Source of the DNA: Nicotiana tabacum
Taxonomy: Eukaryota; Streptophyta; Magnoliopsida; Solanales; Solanaceae
Assembly: GCF_000715075.1 (NCBI RefSeq)
Contig: NC_134101.1
Location: forward strand, 148,031,084 to 148,095,083
Reading direction: 5' to 3'
Length of the DNA: 64,000 bases
Both the position numbers and the translations under genes were made by a program. The number at the start of each line of letters is the position of its first letter. Position 1 is the first letter of the stretch. Below the pieces are notes generated by a model. It was not told the DNA's origin, made no database searches, and was given only the letters and a program-made list of their open reading frames with translations. Positions 44,601-56,400 of the stretch are shown here, piece after piece.

Positions 44601-45685
44601 TCAATACATATAACCGCACTTCTACATTATAAAAATAAATTCAATTAAATGACCATCTTTCTCAAAATAGAGTTAAAGAAAAACCCTGTTAGTCATTTTC
44701 AGCCCTGAATATTTTTTTAAAGATCGAGACTTAAAAAGATACTAAACTCAAATTTTAATTTACCTGTTTAATATTGATAAATATGGACATACAATATGTA
44801 AAATACAAACTGAATTCCATTGGCATATATCACATACAAAATGACTTAGATGAACATACAATTTACTGTATAACTACATAATCAAACTTTGAACAGAATA
44901 TATTAGTACCTTCTAATTGATAGTGCATCCCATTACGATTAAGAATACCTGAAAGGAATAACGAACAAATCCTTTATATAAGCAATAAATAAAGCAAAAG
45001 AAAGAGAAAAGAACAGCATGCGGACAGAACAATAACACAATCTGTTGAATTTTTACAAAAAGGGCCTAATTTGTTCTAATGCACCACCAAATTCAAGTGT
45101 CAGTACTTCCACAAAGTTTAGTACAAGATGAATAAATTTATGCACAAAGAATAGAGAAACACATAAATTCCCCAATAAGAAACAAATTTTGAAAAATAAG
45201 GGACCATACGATGATATCAAACAGCAAAAGAAGAATTATATTCGACATTCTGGAGACTTTTTTAGCTGATGACAAATTAAACAAATTACAAACTTGAGAA
45301 GAATTTGAAGGCCGAAGAATACTGAAAAGGGTTAGGCAGAATTTCAGCCATGAAATTGAAAATCTAAGGAAAACTGGAAAAACATTTGGGCAAAAATTAA
45401 AAGAAAACATACCCAAATTAGATAGACCCAATTTTGCAATGATAAAGAGAAGTGAAAGGATAGTATAAACTAATAAAGATTGTCGACATAAAAGAAAAGC
45501 GTATTCTTGCACCTATTTTTTTGGAATGAGATTGAAAGATGATTCTAGAGTGTGTTGAGTGTGTTGACAGCCGTCTGTTTCCAATGCACTCTTTTAGGCA
45601 CCCATAAAAGTAGCAATTTTAATGAAAATATAAAATTACTCTTTTACCCTTGGTCGACCACTTTGCCTCTTCTCTGTAATAGAAA
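41654..45685 (-). mobile_element. Helitron-like non-autonomous insertion in E4 LTR
   Basis: Comparison with the uninterrupted LTR copy near 53520 shows 4032 extra bases placed between an A and a T with no target duplication. Read on the minus strand, the insert begins TTTCTATTACAG and ends GCACGGGCCAAAACTTATCTAG, followed by T. The CTAG end and the A/T target are Helitron traits. The 3' hairpin is weak. No Rep-helicase is visible, and no ORF exceeds about 125 codons. Within it the sequence is AT-rich, with a 50-bp tandem duplication at 42901-43000. Confidence 0.55.
42901..43000 (+). repeat. 50-bp tandem duplication
   Basis: Two nearly identical units containing ATCATACCAAACTCTC and AAAGCTTGCACC, period 50 bp. 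Confidence 0.85.
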
Positions 45686-48245
45686 TTTAAGAAATTTATA
45701 GTTTTCAAAAACTAAAGCATATTTAGGTGAAAGAAACAAATGCAAATCTCAATTATGAAGAAAAGCCAAAATATCATAATTCTACTAATATGTGTACCAA
45801 GACCTGGTGTCACAAGTATGTGGGCAATCTAGTAGAATATACAAAGCCATACTATCCTACTGTCTGGAAAAGAAATAGACAGGAACATAAGACAAAAGAG
45901 AGACTCCAGCAGCTGCAGATCGGCTGGGAAGGGCAGCTCACCGGAAAGTCTAGAGCTAAGATGTCCACTCTATGTGCCGGACTGATGGCCAGATGCACCT
46001 GCCTCAAAGCCTGTACAGTCAAGCATAAAAGCATAGCATGAGTACATAAAAATATGTACCCAGTAAGTATCTCGTCTAACCTCGCAGAAGTAGTGATGAG
46101 AGGTCGACTTCGACACTTACTAGGCCAGCAAATATATAATAATATGAAATTCAACCTATTTAATTCACAGTGTATATAGATGACATCAAACTCAAACAGA
46201 ATAATTATTGAAAATCCTTTCCTCCAATAAACAAAACTAAGCATTTTCCTCATTTAGAATAGTGACCTTTCCAGCAATAAGTAATACAATTATAAGGGGT
46301 ATGGTACCATTAACATACACAAATACCACCAAGGACGATCGGCCCGGCCCAACATAAAAGTAAAATGTGCACTGCCGAGAGTCGAACGGCACGAACCATA
46401 AATGCATCTATTCACCCCGCTCGCGAATCATACATGCGACGCGATAAAAACATAACCCCGCTCGCGAATCATACGTGAGACGCGGTAAACATAATTTTTC
46501 ATCATTTAGACACAGCAATTCTTTAATTCCCTTGTTAACAAAATGAATACAATTCACTTGAAGCCAGTAAATCTTTAGATTTCCTTCAACTTACTTCCTT
46601 TCATACCGTTAGCATATTTAAGCAATTAATAGCGACCACGAAGGATGATGTGATCCTAGAACTACCCGGATATAACAAGAATAGTAGCCACGTACGGACT
46701 CTCGTCACCTCGTGCGTATGTAGCCCCCACAGTTAATCATACATTAATTAAGTACACCCATGTGGACGTTCCTCCTACAAGGTTAGAAAAGAGACTTACC
46801 CTGTTTCGAGCCTACTTCCAATTCAAGAATACGCCCCAACTCTCAAACCGGAGTCACACAATCCGAAACTATTCAAATAGTGTAAAAATCCATTATTATA
46901 GGCTTACAAATTCATATCCTAGATATTAAAGCGATTATCCAACCCCAAGGGCAAGGTTCTTAAAATTCAACACTGGGCCCACGTGCCCGGATTCCGGAAA
47001 TTTTCGAAGGAAGTTGACACCCATAACCTAAGGGTCAAGAATATATGGTTTTTACTCCATTCCATAATGAATTTTGTGGTTAAATCTTGTTTTTATCAAA
47101 ACCCTAGGTTTTACTCAAATTCCATGATTTTTCACTAATCATTACATGTTAATCTATCCAAAATCCAAGTTTTTAACTCACAAAGTGTAGGGATCACTTA
47201 TCTCTAAGAGCTTGGTGAAATTCTTCTCGCAAGAACTCCAAAATCGCCCAACTTCTAAGTGGAAATGAGCCAAAACTGGCTAACAACCGCAATAAATGAA
47301 GGTCACTGCCTTCAGTGATTTCCGCATCTGCGGTCCTGGGCCGTACCTATGACTATCGCTTCTGAGGAAGGGGCTCCAATTTAGCGGAAATTTCACTGGC
47401 TGGCTGGGCTGATTCTGCGGAAACCAAACCACTTCTGTGGCTCCGCTTCTGCGGCTCCTGGGATGACCACCCTTGGTCGCTTCTGCGATTGATAGACTGC
47501 TTCTGCGGTCCTGCACCTGCGGCTGGCCAACCGCAGGTGCGGTTATGACAGCAGCCAGGAGCTTCAGCTCCTTCCAAAATTTCTAACTCAACTCGAGCCT
47601 CGTCCGTTTGACGCTTGGGGCCCCACCCAAACATACCTACAAGTTTGAAATGATAAAATGGACTTGCTCGAACCCTTAAAATACTCGAAACAATGCTAAA
47701 TCTAAGAATCACCCCCTAAAACCAATAGAATCAAACTTATGAACTTCAAGTTCTTCAATTCACATCCAATGCAACACACTTATACTACTCGAATTGACAC
47801 CAAATTTTGCGTGCAAGTTTTAAATAACAAATACGGAACTATTTCCGGTCTCGGAATTCTGTTTGGACCTCGATAACACAAAAATCCACTCCAAACCAAA
47901 TATTTAAGAACTTCAAAATTCTTAAGGAATCAACTTTCACTATTAGGCGACAAAACGCTCCTGGGTCATCCATAACACGATCCGGACATATGCCCAAGTC
48001 CAAAATCATCATACAAACCTGTTGGAACCTTCAAATCCGGATTCCAAGGTCGTTTACTCAAAATATTGACCAAAATCAAACTTGGCCTTTTAAGCCAACC
48101 TTAAGGAACCAAGTGTTCCGATTTCAACTCTTCCAAATCCTGAACCAACCATTCCCACAAGTTATAAATCTGTAAAATCAAGTACGGGAAGTCTTATTTA
48201 AGGGAACGAGGTTCTAAAAATCAAAACGACTAGTCGGGTCGTTAC
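45686..48245 (-). repeat. E4 3' LTR, main part
   Basis: It continues the fragment at 41532-41653 (native LTR length about 2.7 kb). On the minus strand it begins GTAACGACCCGACTAG right after the polypurine tract; the expected leading T of TG is missing. It includes a CGAATCATAC(A/G)TG repeat (46422-46490) and CTTCTGCGG-type repeats (47315-47530). Confidence 0.82.
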
Positions 48246-48925
48246 TTCTCCACCTTTTAAACAAATGTTCATCCTCGAACGAGTTTAGATTCATGCTTGA
48301 AGTGCCAAATAAGTGTGGATATCTGGTCTGCATGTCCTCCTCGGACTCCCAAGTCACCTCCTCGGTTGGTTGGCCCCTCCACTGGACCTTTACCGCTGAA
48401 ATCCTCTTGGATCTCAACTGGCGATCATGTCTATCAATAATGGCAACTGGCTCCTCCTCATAACCCAAACTCTCATCTAGCTGGATATTACTAAAGTCTA
48501 ATATATGAGACAAGTCGGTGTGATACCTCCAAAGCATAGATACGTGAAAAACTAGATGGACCCCTGATAAGATGGGAGGTAAAGCAAGCTCATAAGCAAC
48601 CTCCCCAACTCACCTCAACACCTCGAATGGGCCTATAAACCTTGGGATCAACTTGCCCTTCTTCTCGAATCTCATAACACCCTTCATCGGCGAGACTTTC
48701 AAGAGAACCTTCTCGCCGACCATGAATAATACATCACGTGCCTTCTGGTCCGCGTAACTCTTTAGCCTGGACTGTGTTGTGCGAAGTCTTTCCTGAATCA
48801 ACTTTACCTTTTCCATGGAATCACTTACCAAGTCTGTACCATACAACTTAGCCTCACCAGGCTCAAACCACCCGATAGGAGAACGACATCGCCGACCATA
48901 TAAAGCCTCAAATGGAGCCATCTTG
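48214..48925 (-). pseudogene. E4 integrase C-terminus and chromodomain
   Basis: The fragments 48921-48610 and 48537-48214 carry Y-G-R-R-C-R-S-P, then G-P-F-E-V-L, then a chromodomain with V-K-V-Q-W-R-G-Q-P. A frame break and stop near 48605-48615 separates them. The last fragment reads through the LTR boundary to about 48214 and does not stop at the LTR start as in E3, because one base is missing at the LTR tip. Confidence 0.82.
48246..48258 (-). promoter_or_regulatory. E4 polypurine tract
   Basis: The minus strand reads AAAAGGTGGAGAA directly before the LTR. Confidence 0.7.
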
Positions 48926-49801
48926 ATGCTGGACTAATAGTTGTTGTTGTAAGCAAACTCGGCCAAAGGCAAGAACTGATCCCGTTGTCCTCCAAAGTCA
49001 TCACACATGCTCTAAGCATATCCTCCAAAATCTGAACTGTCCGCTCCGACTATCCATCGGTCTAAGGATTGAATGTTGTGCTGAGCTCCACACGGGTCCC
49101 TAACTCACTCTGAATAGCTCTCTAGAAATGTGAAGTGAACTGAGGGCCTCTATCTGATATAATGGAAATAGGAACACCGTGCAACCGAACTATCTCCCGA
49201 AGGTAGATATGAGCCAACCTCTCTGAAGTATAAGTAGTCATCACTGGAATGAAGTGTGTTGACTTGGTCAACCTATCGACAATGACCCACACCGCATCAA
49301 ACTTCTGCAAGGTCTGTGACAACCCAACTACGAAATTCATAGTAATGTGCTCCCACTTCCACTCATGTATAGGCAGCTGCTGAAGTAGGCCACCTGGCCT
49401 CTGGTGCTCATATTTAACCTGCTGGCAATTCAAACATCTATCCACATAATCAACTATGTCTTTCTTCATCCGCCGCCACCATAATGTTGCTTCAGGTCCC
49501 GATACATCTTCCTAGCACCTAGATGAATGAAATACTTTGAACTATGTGCCTCCTCTAGGATCCTCTCCCTCAAGCCATCGACATTAGGAACACATAGGAG
49601 ACCCTGGAGTCGTAGAACACCATGCTCGCCAATAGAAACCTCCTTGGCACCATCTTGTAGTATCATCTCTCTGAGAATTGCCAAATACGGATCATCGGAT
49701 TGCCGAGCCTTGATATTCCCCAATAGTGAAGACTGAGCATCAACACATGCAAGGACTCGGCTGGGCTCTAAAATATCTAACCACACCAGTCTGTTAGCCA
49801 A
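48926..49801 (-). pseudogene. E4 integrase N-terminus and catalytic core
   Basis: The zinc-binding part lies at 49801-49466 (H-S-S-K-Y-F-I-H), with a frame change near 49466-49490 before C-L-N-C. In the core (49469-49122) the first catalytic Asp is Asn (49337-49335, M-N-F-V-V-G), while the second Asp (49154-49152) and the Glu are kept. A TGG-to-stop-type change lies near 49120 and another just before the S-E-R-T motif. Asp-to-Asn at this site is expected to abolish strand transfer, and the change is a G-to-A transition. Confidence 0.83.
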
Positions 49802-51115
49802 GGACTAAATGTCCAAAGCTAGTGGCCTCTCCTCTACTGGTATGAATGCCAAGCTACCAATACTCTCTGCTTTCTTACTCAAGGCATCTGTGACCACGTT
49901 TGCCTTGCCCGGATGATAAAGAATGGTGATGGCATAATCCTTTAGCAACTTAAGCCTTCTACGCTACCTCAAATTGAGATCCCTCTACTTGAACAAATGC
50001 TGCGAGCTTCGATAATCTGTATAAACCTCATATGACACCCCATACAGATAATGCCTCCATATCTTAAGAGTATGAACAATCACTACTAACTCTAAGTCAT
50101 GCACAGGTTAATTTTCTCATGAATCAGCTGATGTGAAGCATATGCAATAACTTGCCCCTCCTACATCAATACATATCCAAGCCAACACGTGAAGCATCGT
50201 AATATACCGTATACATCCCCGGACCAGAAGGCAACACTAGAACCCGTGCTATAATCAAAGTCGTCTTAAGCTTTTGAAAGCTCGCCTCACAATCATCGGA
50301 CCAATGGAAAGGAGAACCCTTCTGGGTCAATCTAGTTAGAGGTGATGCAATAGATAAAAAGCCCTACACAAATCGATAGTAATAACGTGCTAACCCCAGG
50401 AAGCTCCTGATCTCTGGCACTGAAATAGGACGTGGCCAACTCTGAACTACCTCAATCTTCTTAAGATCCACCTCAATACCCTCTCTTGACACAATATTCC
50501 CCAAGAATGCCATTGACTCTAGCCAAAACTCACACTTGGAGAACTTAGCATATAGCTTCTGCTCTCGCAAAGTTTGAAGCATTACTGTCAAATGCTGCTC
50601 GTGCTCTTCCAGGATGTGGGAGTATATCAAGATGTCGTCAATGAAGACAATAACAAAGGATTCAAGATAAGGCTTGAACACCCTATTCATCAAGTCTATA
50701 AACTCCACTAGAGCATTAGTCAAGCCAAAGGACATCACCAAAATTTCATAATGGCCATATCTAGTACGGAAGGCAGTCTTAGGGACATCTAAGTCCCAAA
50801 TCTTCAGCTGATGATACCCTGATCTCAAGTCGATCTTAGAAAACACCCTAGCACTTTGCAACTGGTCAAACAAATCATCGATACGAGGCAACATGTACTT
50901 GTAATTGATGGTAGCTTTGTTCAGCTGGCGGTAATCAATGCACATCTGCATGGTCCGATCCTTCTTATTTACAAACAACACTGGTACACCCCAAGGTGAC
51001 ACACTTGGTCTACAAACCCTTTTTCTAACAACTCCTCAAGATGCTCCTTCAACTCTTTTGGAGCCATACGGTATAGTGGAATAGATATAGGCTGGGTACC
51101 TGGAGCCAAATCAAT
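49802..51115 (-). pseudogene. E4 reverse transcriptase and RNase H
   Basis: The RT frame 51002-50364 is open for 212 codons. It has Y-R-Q-L-N-K near 50940, an F-I-D-D box intact near 50645, and F-L-G-L-A at its end. The RNase H region (50363-49850) is recognisable on the minus strand only in short pieces, ending with the D-A-L-S-K pattern near 49880. Numerous stops interrupt it. The RT N-terminus (51115-51003) is out of frame with both neighbours. Confidence 0.83.
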
Positions 51116-51703
51116 TCACAAATCAATATCACAATCCGATAGCATACTAGGAAGATCAGAAGGAAATACATCAGCGAACTCCCAGACTACCGGTACTGAA
51201 TCAATCATCAGAGACTCTACAGTGATATCCCGAACATAAGCTAGGTACGCCAAACAACCCTTCTCGACCAGATATCGAGCCTTTAGAAAAGAGATAACCC
51301 GACTGGATGCACTAATGAAGGAACCCTTCCAATCCAATCTTGGCAACTTTGACATCGCTAATGTAATAGTTTTGGCATAATAATCAAGAATGGTGTGATA
51401 TGGAGATAACCAATCCATGCCTAGGATGACCTCAAAGTCGATCATATCAAGTGAAAAAAGGTCTGATCTAGTCTCGAAACCACAAAATGTAACCACACAG
51501 GACTGGTAGATCTGATCCACGACCATAGAATCGCCCACAGGAGTGGACACATAAATAGGAGTACCCAAAGACTCACGAGGAATGTCCAGGAAATGAGCAA
51601 ACAGAGATGACACGTATGAATATGTAGACCCTAGATCAAATAATATCGTAGTATCCCTACCGCATACAAAAATAATACATGTGATCACGACATCTGAGGT
51701 CAC
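51116..51703 (-). pseudogene. E4 protease and linker
   Basis: An open frame of 195 codons. The active-site box is D-L-G-S-T (near 51640), with Leu at the position usually Ser or Thr. V-I-L-G-M-D-W-L follows near 51425, and the linker to RT begins with P-S-D-L-P near 51150. The stop at the end of this frame separates it from the P-Y-R-M-A-P start of RT. Confidence 0.82.
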
Positions 51704-53215
51704 TGCATTTTGTCTGGCCAGAAAAATATAGAATCTATTTGGAGCGCTGGCTGGCTGAAATCCCCTGCCTTGCCTCCACGTCTAGGACGGCCCCTACCTA
51801 CCTATCCCCCACCTCTGGGCGGTCGGATGGCTGGTGCTAAAATCATAGGCTGATGACCCTACTATACTGCCTTGCCCCGAAGTTTGGGGCAGGTCCTCTT
51901 TATGTGACCCGAATCTCCACACTCGTAGCAACCCCGCGATGCCATAGATTGTTGTCCTAAAGCCTAACCCTGCTAGCCCGAATATCTACTAGAAGAACCC
52001 TGATGTCCAGAATACCCGCTGGAGAAACCCTGAATAGCTGGTGGGCGGTAATAACTCTCCGGTATCGCACTGAATAAGGCCTCACTAGAGCACCTCGAGG
52101 AGTGGTGGTGGTGCTGAATATGGGGTCCTGCTAGGCTGGCCCCTCCCAAACTGTCCTCTGCCCCTAGCTGGGACACCTCTAAACTCTCCTGAGAATCGCG
52201 CCCTCTTGTCCTACTTTAACTGCTCTCTGCTCCTCTTGCGGTAACCCTCAATTCTCCGCACAATCTCTACCACTAGCTGATACTCAGTCCCATCTCAACC
52301 TCTCGGGCCATACTATATAGCTCGAATGCCGGGGTGTATCCCCGCAACAAATCTCCGCACTCTCTCTGCATTTGTAGGAAGTATCATGAGTGCATGGCGG
52401 GACAACTCAGAGAACTCGCCTCATAGTCAGCCCTGCTCGAGCTACTCAAACTGACACCGCAACTCTTCCTTCTCGGAGGGTGGAATATACATGTCCAATA
52501 GAATTTGTGTAAACTGATCCTAGGTCATGGGAGGAGAACATGTTGGTCTGCTAAGAAGGTAAGACTGTCACCATCTACGGGCCCTTCCCTCTAATTGGAA
52601 GGCGGTGAAATCCACTCCATGGGACTCCAATATCCTCATGTTGTGTAGTCTATCCCTGCACCTATCAATAAAATCCTGGGCATCCTCATGACGCTCACCT
52701 CTGAAGATAGGAGGGTATAGCCTGGTCCATCTGTCCAATAGCTTCTGCAAATCGCCGTCCACAGCTGGTCTGAGCTCAGGTGCCACTACTACAACTAGTT
52801 GGGCATCTCTCGGGGATAGAATACCCAGAGTCTGATATACGGCAGCTACGTACCCAGGAACCTGAGTAGTAGGGATCTGTGCTCCCCCTCTTTCCTGAGA
52901 TGTGGCCGGGTCTACTGGAAATAAACCATCCTAAGTCATAGAGTCTATGAACCGCAGTATACGGACCATGACCTCCTGGAAGCCCGGTGCTGTCATGAAA
53001 TATTCTAGGGAAAGCTCTGTTATGGGCACCTCGCCCTGCTCCTCGATAATGGGGTCCCCCGCTAGGTCTACTAGTGGTGCAACTGGGGCAGCTCTGGGAC
53101 GCCGTTGTCCCTTACCTCAGGTCGGTGCCCTCCCCTGGGCTCTGCCTCGGCCTCTAGCAATGGGGGGAGTAGCTCCTCCCAAGTTTGGAGCATCCGTCAT
53201 ACGCGTTCTCACCAT
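51704..53215 (-). pseudogene. E4 gag
   Basis: The start Met is at 53215, with an Arg/Gly-rich N-terminus interrupted by a stop about 30 codons in. The Gag core is at 52786-52568 (P-P-I-F-R-G, F-I-D-R-C). A complete CCHC knuckle (C-Y-E-C-G-D-S-G-H-I-K-R-T-C) is at 51930-51889, in contrast to the damaged knuckle of E3. Several TAG and TAA stops lie between 52560 and 52190. The C-terminal Pro/Gly-rich tail meets protease near 51700. Confidence 0.82.
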
Positions 53216-53392
53216 CTGTGAGAGAATAGAATAAGGAAGTTTAGTACATCATCAACTACACGATAGGAGATGAATAAACAGTAGTTTCCTAACACCCTAT
53301 AGTCTCTCGAAGATAAGTACAGACGTCTCCGAATCGATCCGCAAGACCGTACCAGGTTTGCCAATAACTTGTGAGACCTACGTGAACCTAGT

Positions 53393-53404
53393 GCTCTGAT
53401 ACCA
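53393..53404 (-). promoter_or_regulatory. E4 primer-binding site
   Basis: The minus strand reads TGGTATCAGAGC, a perfect match to the initiator-Met tRNA end, a few bases from the LTR. Confidence 0.88.
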
Positions 53405-53407
53405 ACT

Positions 53408-54603
53408 TGTCACGATCCAAATTCCATATTAGGCTGTGATGGCACCCAACACCGTTGCTAGGCAAGCCAGCACTGATTATATAGTAAACCCTCACTCATG
53501 TGGTTAATAAGTGATAACTTCTATTTTAGATTTAAGAAATTTATAGTTTTCAAAAACTAAAGCATATTAAGTGAAAGAAATAAATGCAAATCCCAATCAT
53601 GAAGACAAGCCAAAATATTATAATTCTACTAATATATGTGCCAAGACCTGGTATCACAAGTGTGTGGGAAATCTAGTAGAATATACAAAGCTATACTATC
53701 CTACTGTCTAGAAAAGAAATAGACAAGAACATAAGACAAAAGAGAGACTCCAGTTGCTGCTGATCGGCTAGGAAGGGCAGCTCACCGGAAAATCTCGAGC
53801 TGAGTTGTCCACTCTATGTGCCGGACTGATGGCCAGATGCACCTGCCTCAAAGCCTGTACAATCAAGTACAGAAGCGTAGCATGAGTACATAAAAATATA
53901 TACCCACTAAGTATCTCGACTAACCTCGCAGAAGTAGTGATGAGGGGTTAACTTCGACACTTACTAGGCCAGCAAATATATAATAATATGAAGTTCAACC
54001 TATTTAATTCACAGTGTATATATATAACATCAAGCTCAAACAGAATAATTATTGAAAATCCTTTCCTCTAATAAACAAAACTAAGCATTTTCCTCAATTA
54101 AAATAATGACCTTTCGAGCAATAAGTAATACAAATTATAAGGGTTACAGTTCCATTACACGAACAAATACCACCGAGGACGATTGGCCTGACCCAACATA
54201 AAAGTAAAATGTGCACTGCCGAGGGTCGAACAGCATGAACCATAGATGCATCTATTCACCCTTCTCGAGAATCATACATGCGAGGTGGTAAAAACATAAC
54301 CCCGCTCACGAATCATACGTGTGATGCGGTAAAACATAATTTTTCATCATTTAGACACAACAATTCTTTAATTCCCTTTTTAACAAAATGAATACAATTC
54401 ACTTGAAGCTTGTAAATCTTTAGATTTTCTTCAATTTACTTCCTTTCATACCGTTAGCATATATAAGCAATTAATAGCGACCATGAAGCATGATGTGATC
54501 CTAGAAATACCCGGACATAACAAGAATAATAGCCACGTACGAACTCTCGTCACCTCGTGCGTACGTAGCCCCCACAGTTAATCATACATTAATTAAGTAC
54601 ACC
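53408..54603 (-). repeat. E4 5' LTR, partial
   Basis: The plus-strand start TGTCACGATCC is the LTR 3' end. It matches 41532-41653 and 45686-46757 in order, then stops where E5 begins. About 1.5 kb of the LTR is missing from the window. Confidence 0.85.
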
Positions 54604-54642
54604 TGTCACGACCCGGATTTTCCACCCTCGGGAGTCGTGATA
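54604..54642 (+). repeat. E5 5' LTR reduced to 39 bp
   Basis: TGTCACGACCCGGATTTTCC is a normal LTR start, but GAGTCGTGATA and the primer-binding site follow almost at once, so about 2.5 kb or more of LTR is missing. Confidence 0.7.
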
Positions 54643-54645
54643 AGT

Positions 54646-54657
54646 TGGTATTAGAGC
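54646..54657 (+). promoter_or_regulatory. E5 primer-binding site
   Basis: TGGTATTAGAGC, one C-to-T change from the initiator-Met complement. Confidence 0.8.
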
Positions 54658-54839
54658 TCTAGGTTGCTTAGGTCTCACAATTCATGGACAAGCTTGGTAG
54701 AGTCTGAGGGATCGGTATGGAGACGTCTGTGCTTATCCCCCAAAGGCTGCAGAGGTAGGAACAGTTTCACTTCTATTCATCCCGATCGTGCAGTTTGGTT
54801 TCTCAATGCTAATTGAATTTCTACTCTGTTCTTCCGCAG

Positions 54840-55697
54840 ATGGCGAGAACACGCACTTCTTTATCCACTAACCAGCAGCCCGAGCCCCCCAGCAATAATT
54901 CCACGAGGGGCAGAGGATGAGGACGAGGCCATGCTAGGGCCCGTGGTAGGGGCAGAGCTCAGCCCAAAGCAGCAACACCAGCAGCGGAGCCTCAGGTGGA
55001 GTTTAATGATGATGATCCGGCCCAGACAGTTCCGGTAGGCCCAACTCAGGTCCTAAAGGGGTTCATTGCTACCCTAGTACTCCAGGATGCTCTGATCCAT
55101 CTAGTGGGCCTTATGGAGAGTGTCACTTGGGCAGACTTACTTTCTGTAGCACCAGCCATCTCTCAGGCTAGGGGAGGAGCACAGACTCCCGCTACCTGCA
55201 CTCCGGAGCAAATGACTCCCCAGTTTCAGACTCTAATAGCTCAGCCAGTTGGAGCAGTTCAGCTGGGTGTGGTAGCTCAAACCGGTGATGGATCAGCTAT
55301 ATTTGCCGATGCTTTGTGGAGATTGTACAAGTTCACCAAGCTATTCACTACTACTTATGGTGGTACATCTTTAGAGGATCCCCATATTACTTAGACAATT
55401 GTCATGAAGTTCTTCGGAACATGGGGATAGTGGAGACCAATGGGGTCGACTTCTTTGCTTTTCGTCTGTCAGGTTTTGCCAAGACTTGGTGGAGGGATTA
55501 TTGTTTGGCTAGGCTAGTTGGGTCACCTACCTTGACTTGGGATCAGTTCTTTTAGCTGTTTCTAGAGAATTTTCTTCCTATCACTTAGAGGGAGGACTAT
55601 CAAAGGCAGTTTGATCGTCTCCAACAAAGTTTTATGATCGTCACTCAGTACGAGACCAGATTCATTGTTTTGGCCATCATGCTTTCATCATACTTCC

Positions 55698-55735
<38 letters not shown>

Positions 55736-56400
55736 GAGGAGGTTCATTGAGGGATTCGCTCAGCCTATTTAATTACATATGGCTAAGGATACTGGGAGCG
55801 AGATTTCTTTCTAGGATGCAAATGGTTCTATCACAGAGGAGTGGTCAGGGGTCTGACAAGAGGCCCCGTCATTCAGTCAGGTTCATTGGTGCCTCATGTG
55901 GAGGAAGGGATTCTTTTGGTAGGGGCCATCCTCCCGGGCTATTTCATTCAGCACTTCAGACTTCTCATGGTGCTTCACGTTGCCGTGGTTCTCATATGCA
56001 GTATTCTGATCAACAGTCCTACCGTGCACTATCAGCTCCTATTAGAGCACCTCCTATTCAGAGCTATTCTCATGTTCAGCCAGCCACCAGGGTCAGTCTC
56101 AGTTCCCTCAGCCGCATCACTTAGTTAGATGTTTTGAGTGTGGTGAGTATGGTCATATTTGGAAGGCTTGTTCGAGATTAGTGGGTGTTCAGTCGCAGCA
56201 GCAGGGTTCCCGTGTTATGGTTCAAGCACCAGGTGTTCCACCGCCCGCTCAGCCAGTAAGAGGTGGGGGTAGAGGTGTTAGAGGTAGAGGTAGAGGTATT
56301 AGAGGTAGAGGTCAACTAGCAGTCATCCCGGGATGTAGCTTAGAGTGGTGGGGCTCAGCCCCGATGTTATGCTCTTCCAGCCAGGCCCGAGGCTGAGGCC
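54840..56400 (+). pseudogene. E5 gag
   Basis: The start Met is at 54840 (M-A-R-T-R-T), with an Arg/Gly-rich N-terminus and an early TGA. An open stretch (54996-55394) leads into the Gag core at 55316-55555 (F-A-K-T-W-W). A run of GA dinucleotides (55700-55732) has expanded inside the coding region and shifts the frame. An intact CCHC knuckle (C-F-E-C-G-E-Y-G-H-I-W-K-A-C) is at 56130-56171, then an Arg/Gly-rich tail near 56260-56320. Confidence 0.8.
55700..55732 (+). repeat. GA microsatellite in E5 gag
   Basis: About sixteen AG units within the gag core. Confidence 0.9.

Larger units (their letters stand above)
41532..54603 (-). mobile_element. E4: Tekay/Del chromovirus, minus strand
   Basis: Read on the minus strand, there is a partial 5' LTR (54603-53408), a primer-binding site, gag, protease, RT, RNase H, integrase, chromodomain, a polypurine tract and a 3' LTR (48245-41532) split by a 4-kb insertion. 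E5 cuts the 5' LTR at 54604. The LTR copies match by eye over long stretches, for example at 45686-46760 and 53525-54603. Confidence 0.9.

Noticed and set aside
47280..47712. Minus-strand ORFs of 78 and 119 codons in the E4 LTR
   Set aside because: They cover the CTTCTGCGG-type repeats of the LTR and show no domain.
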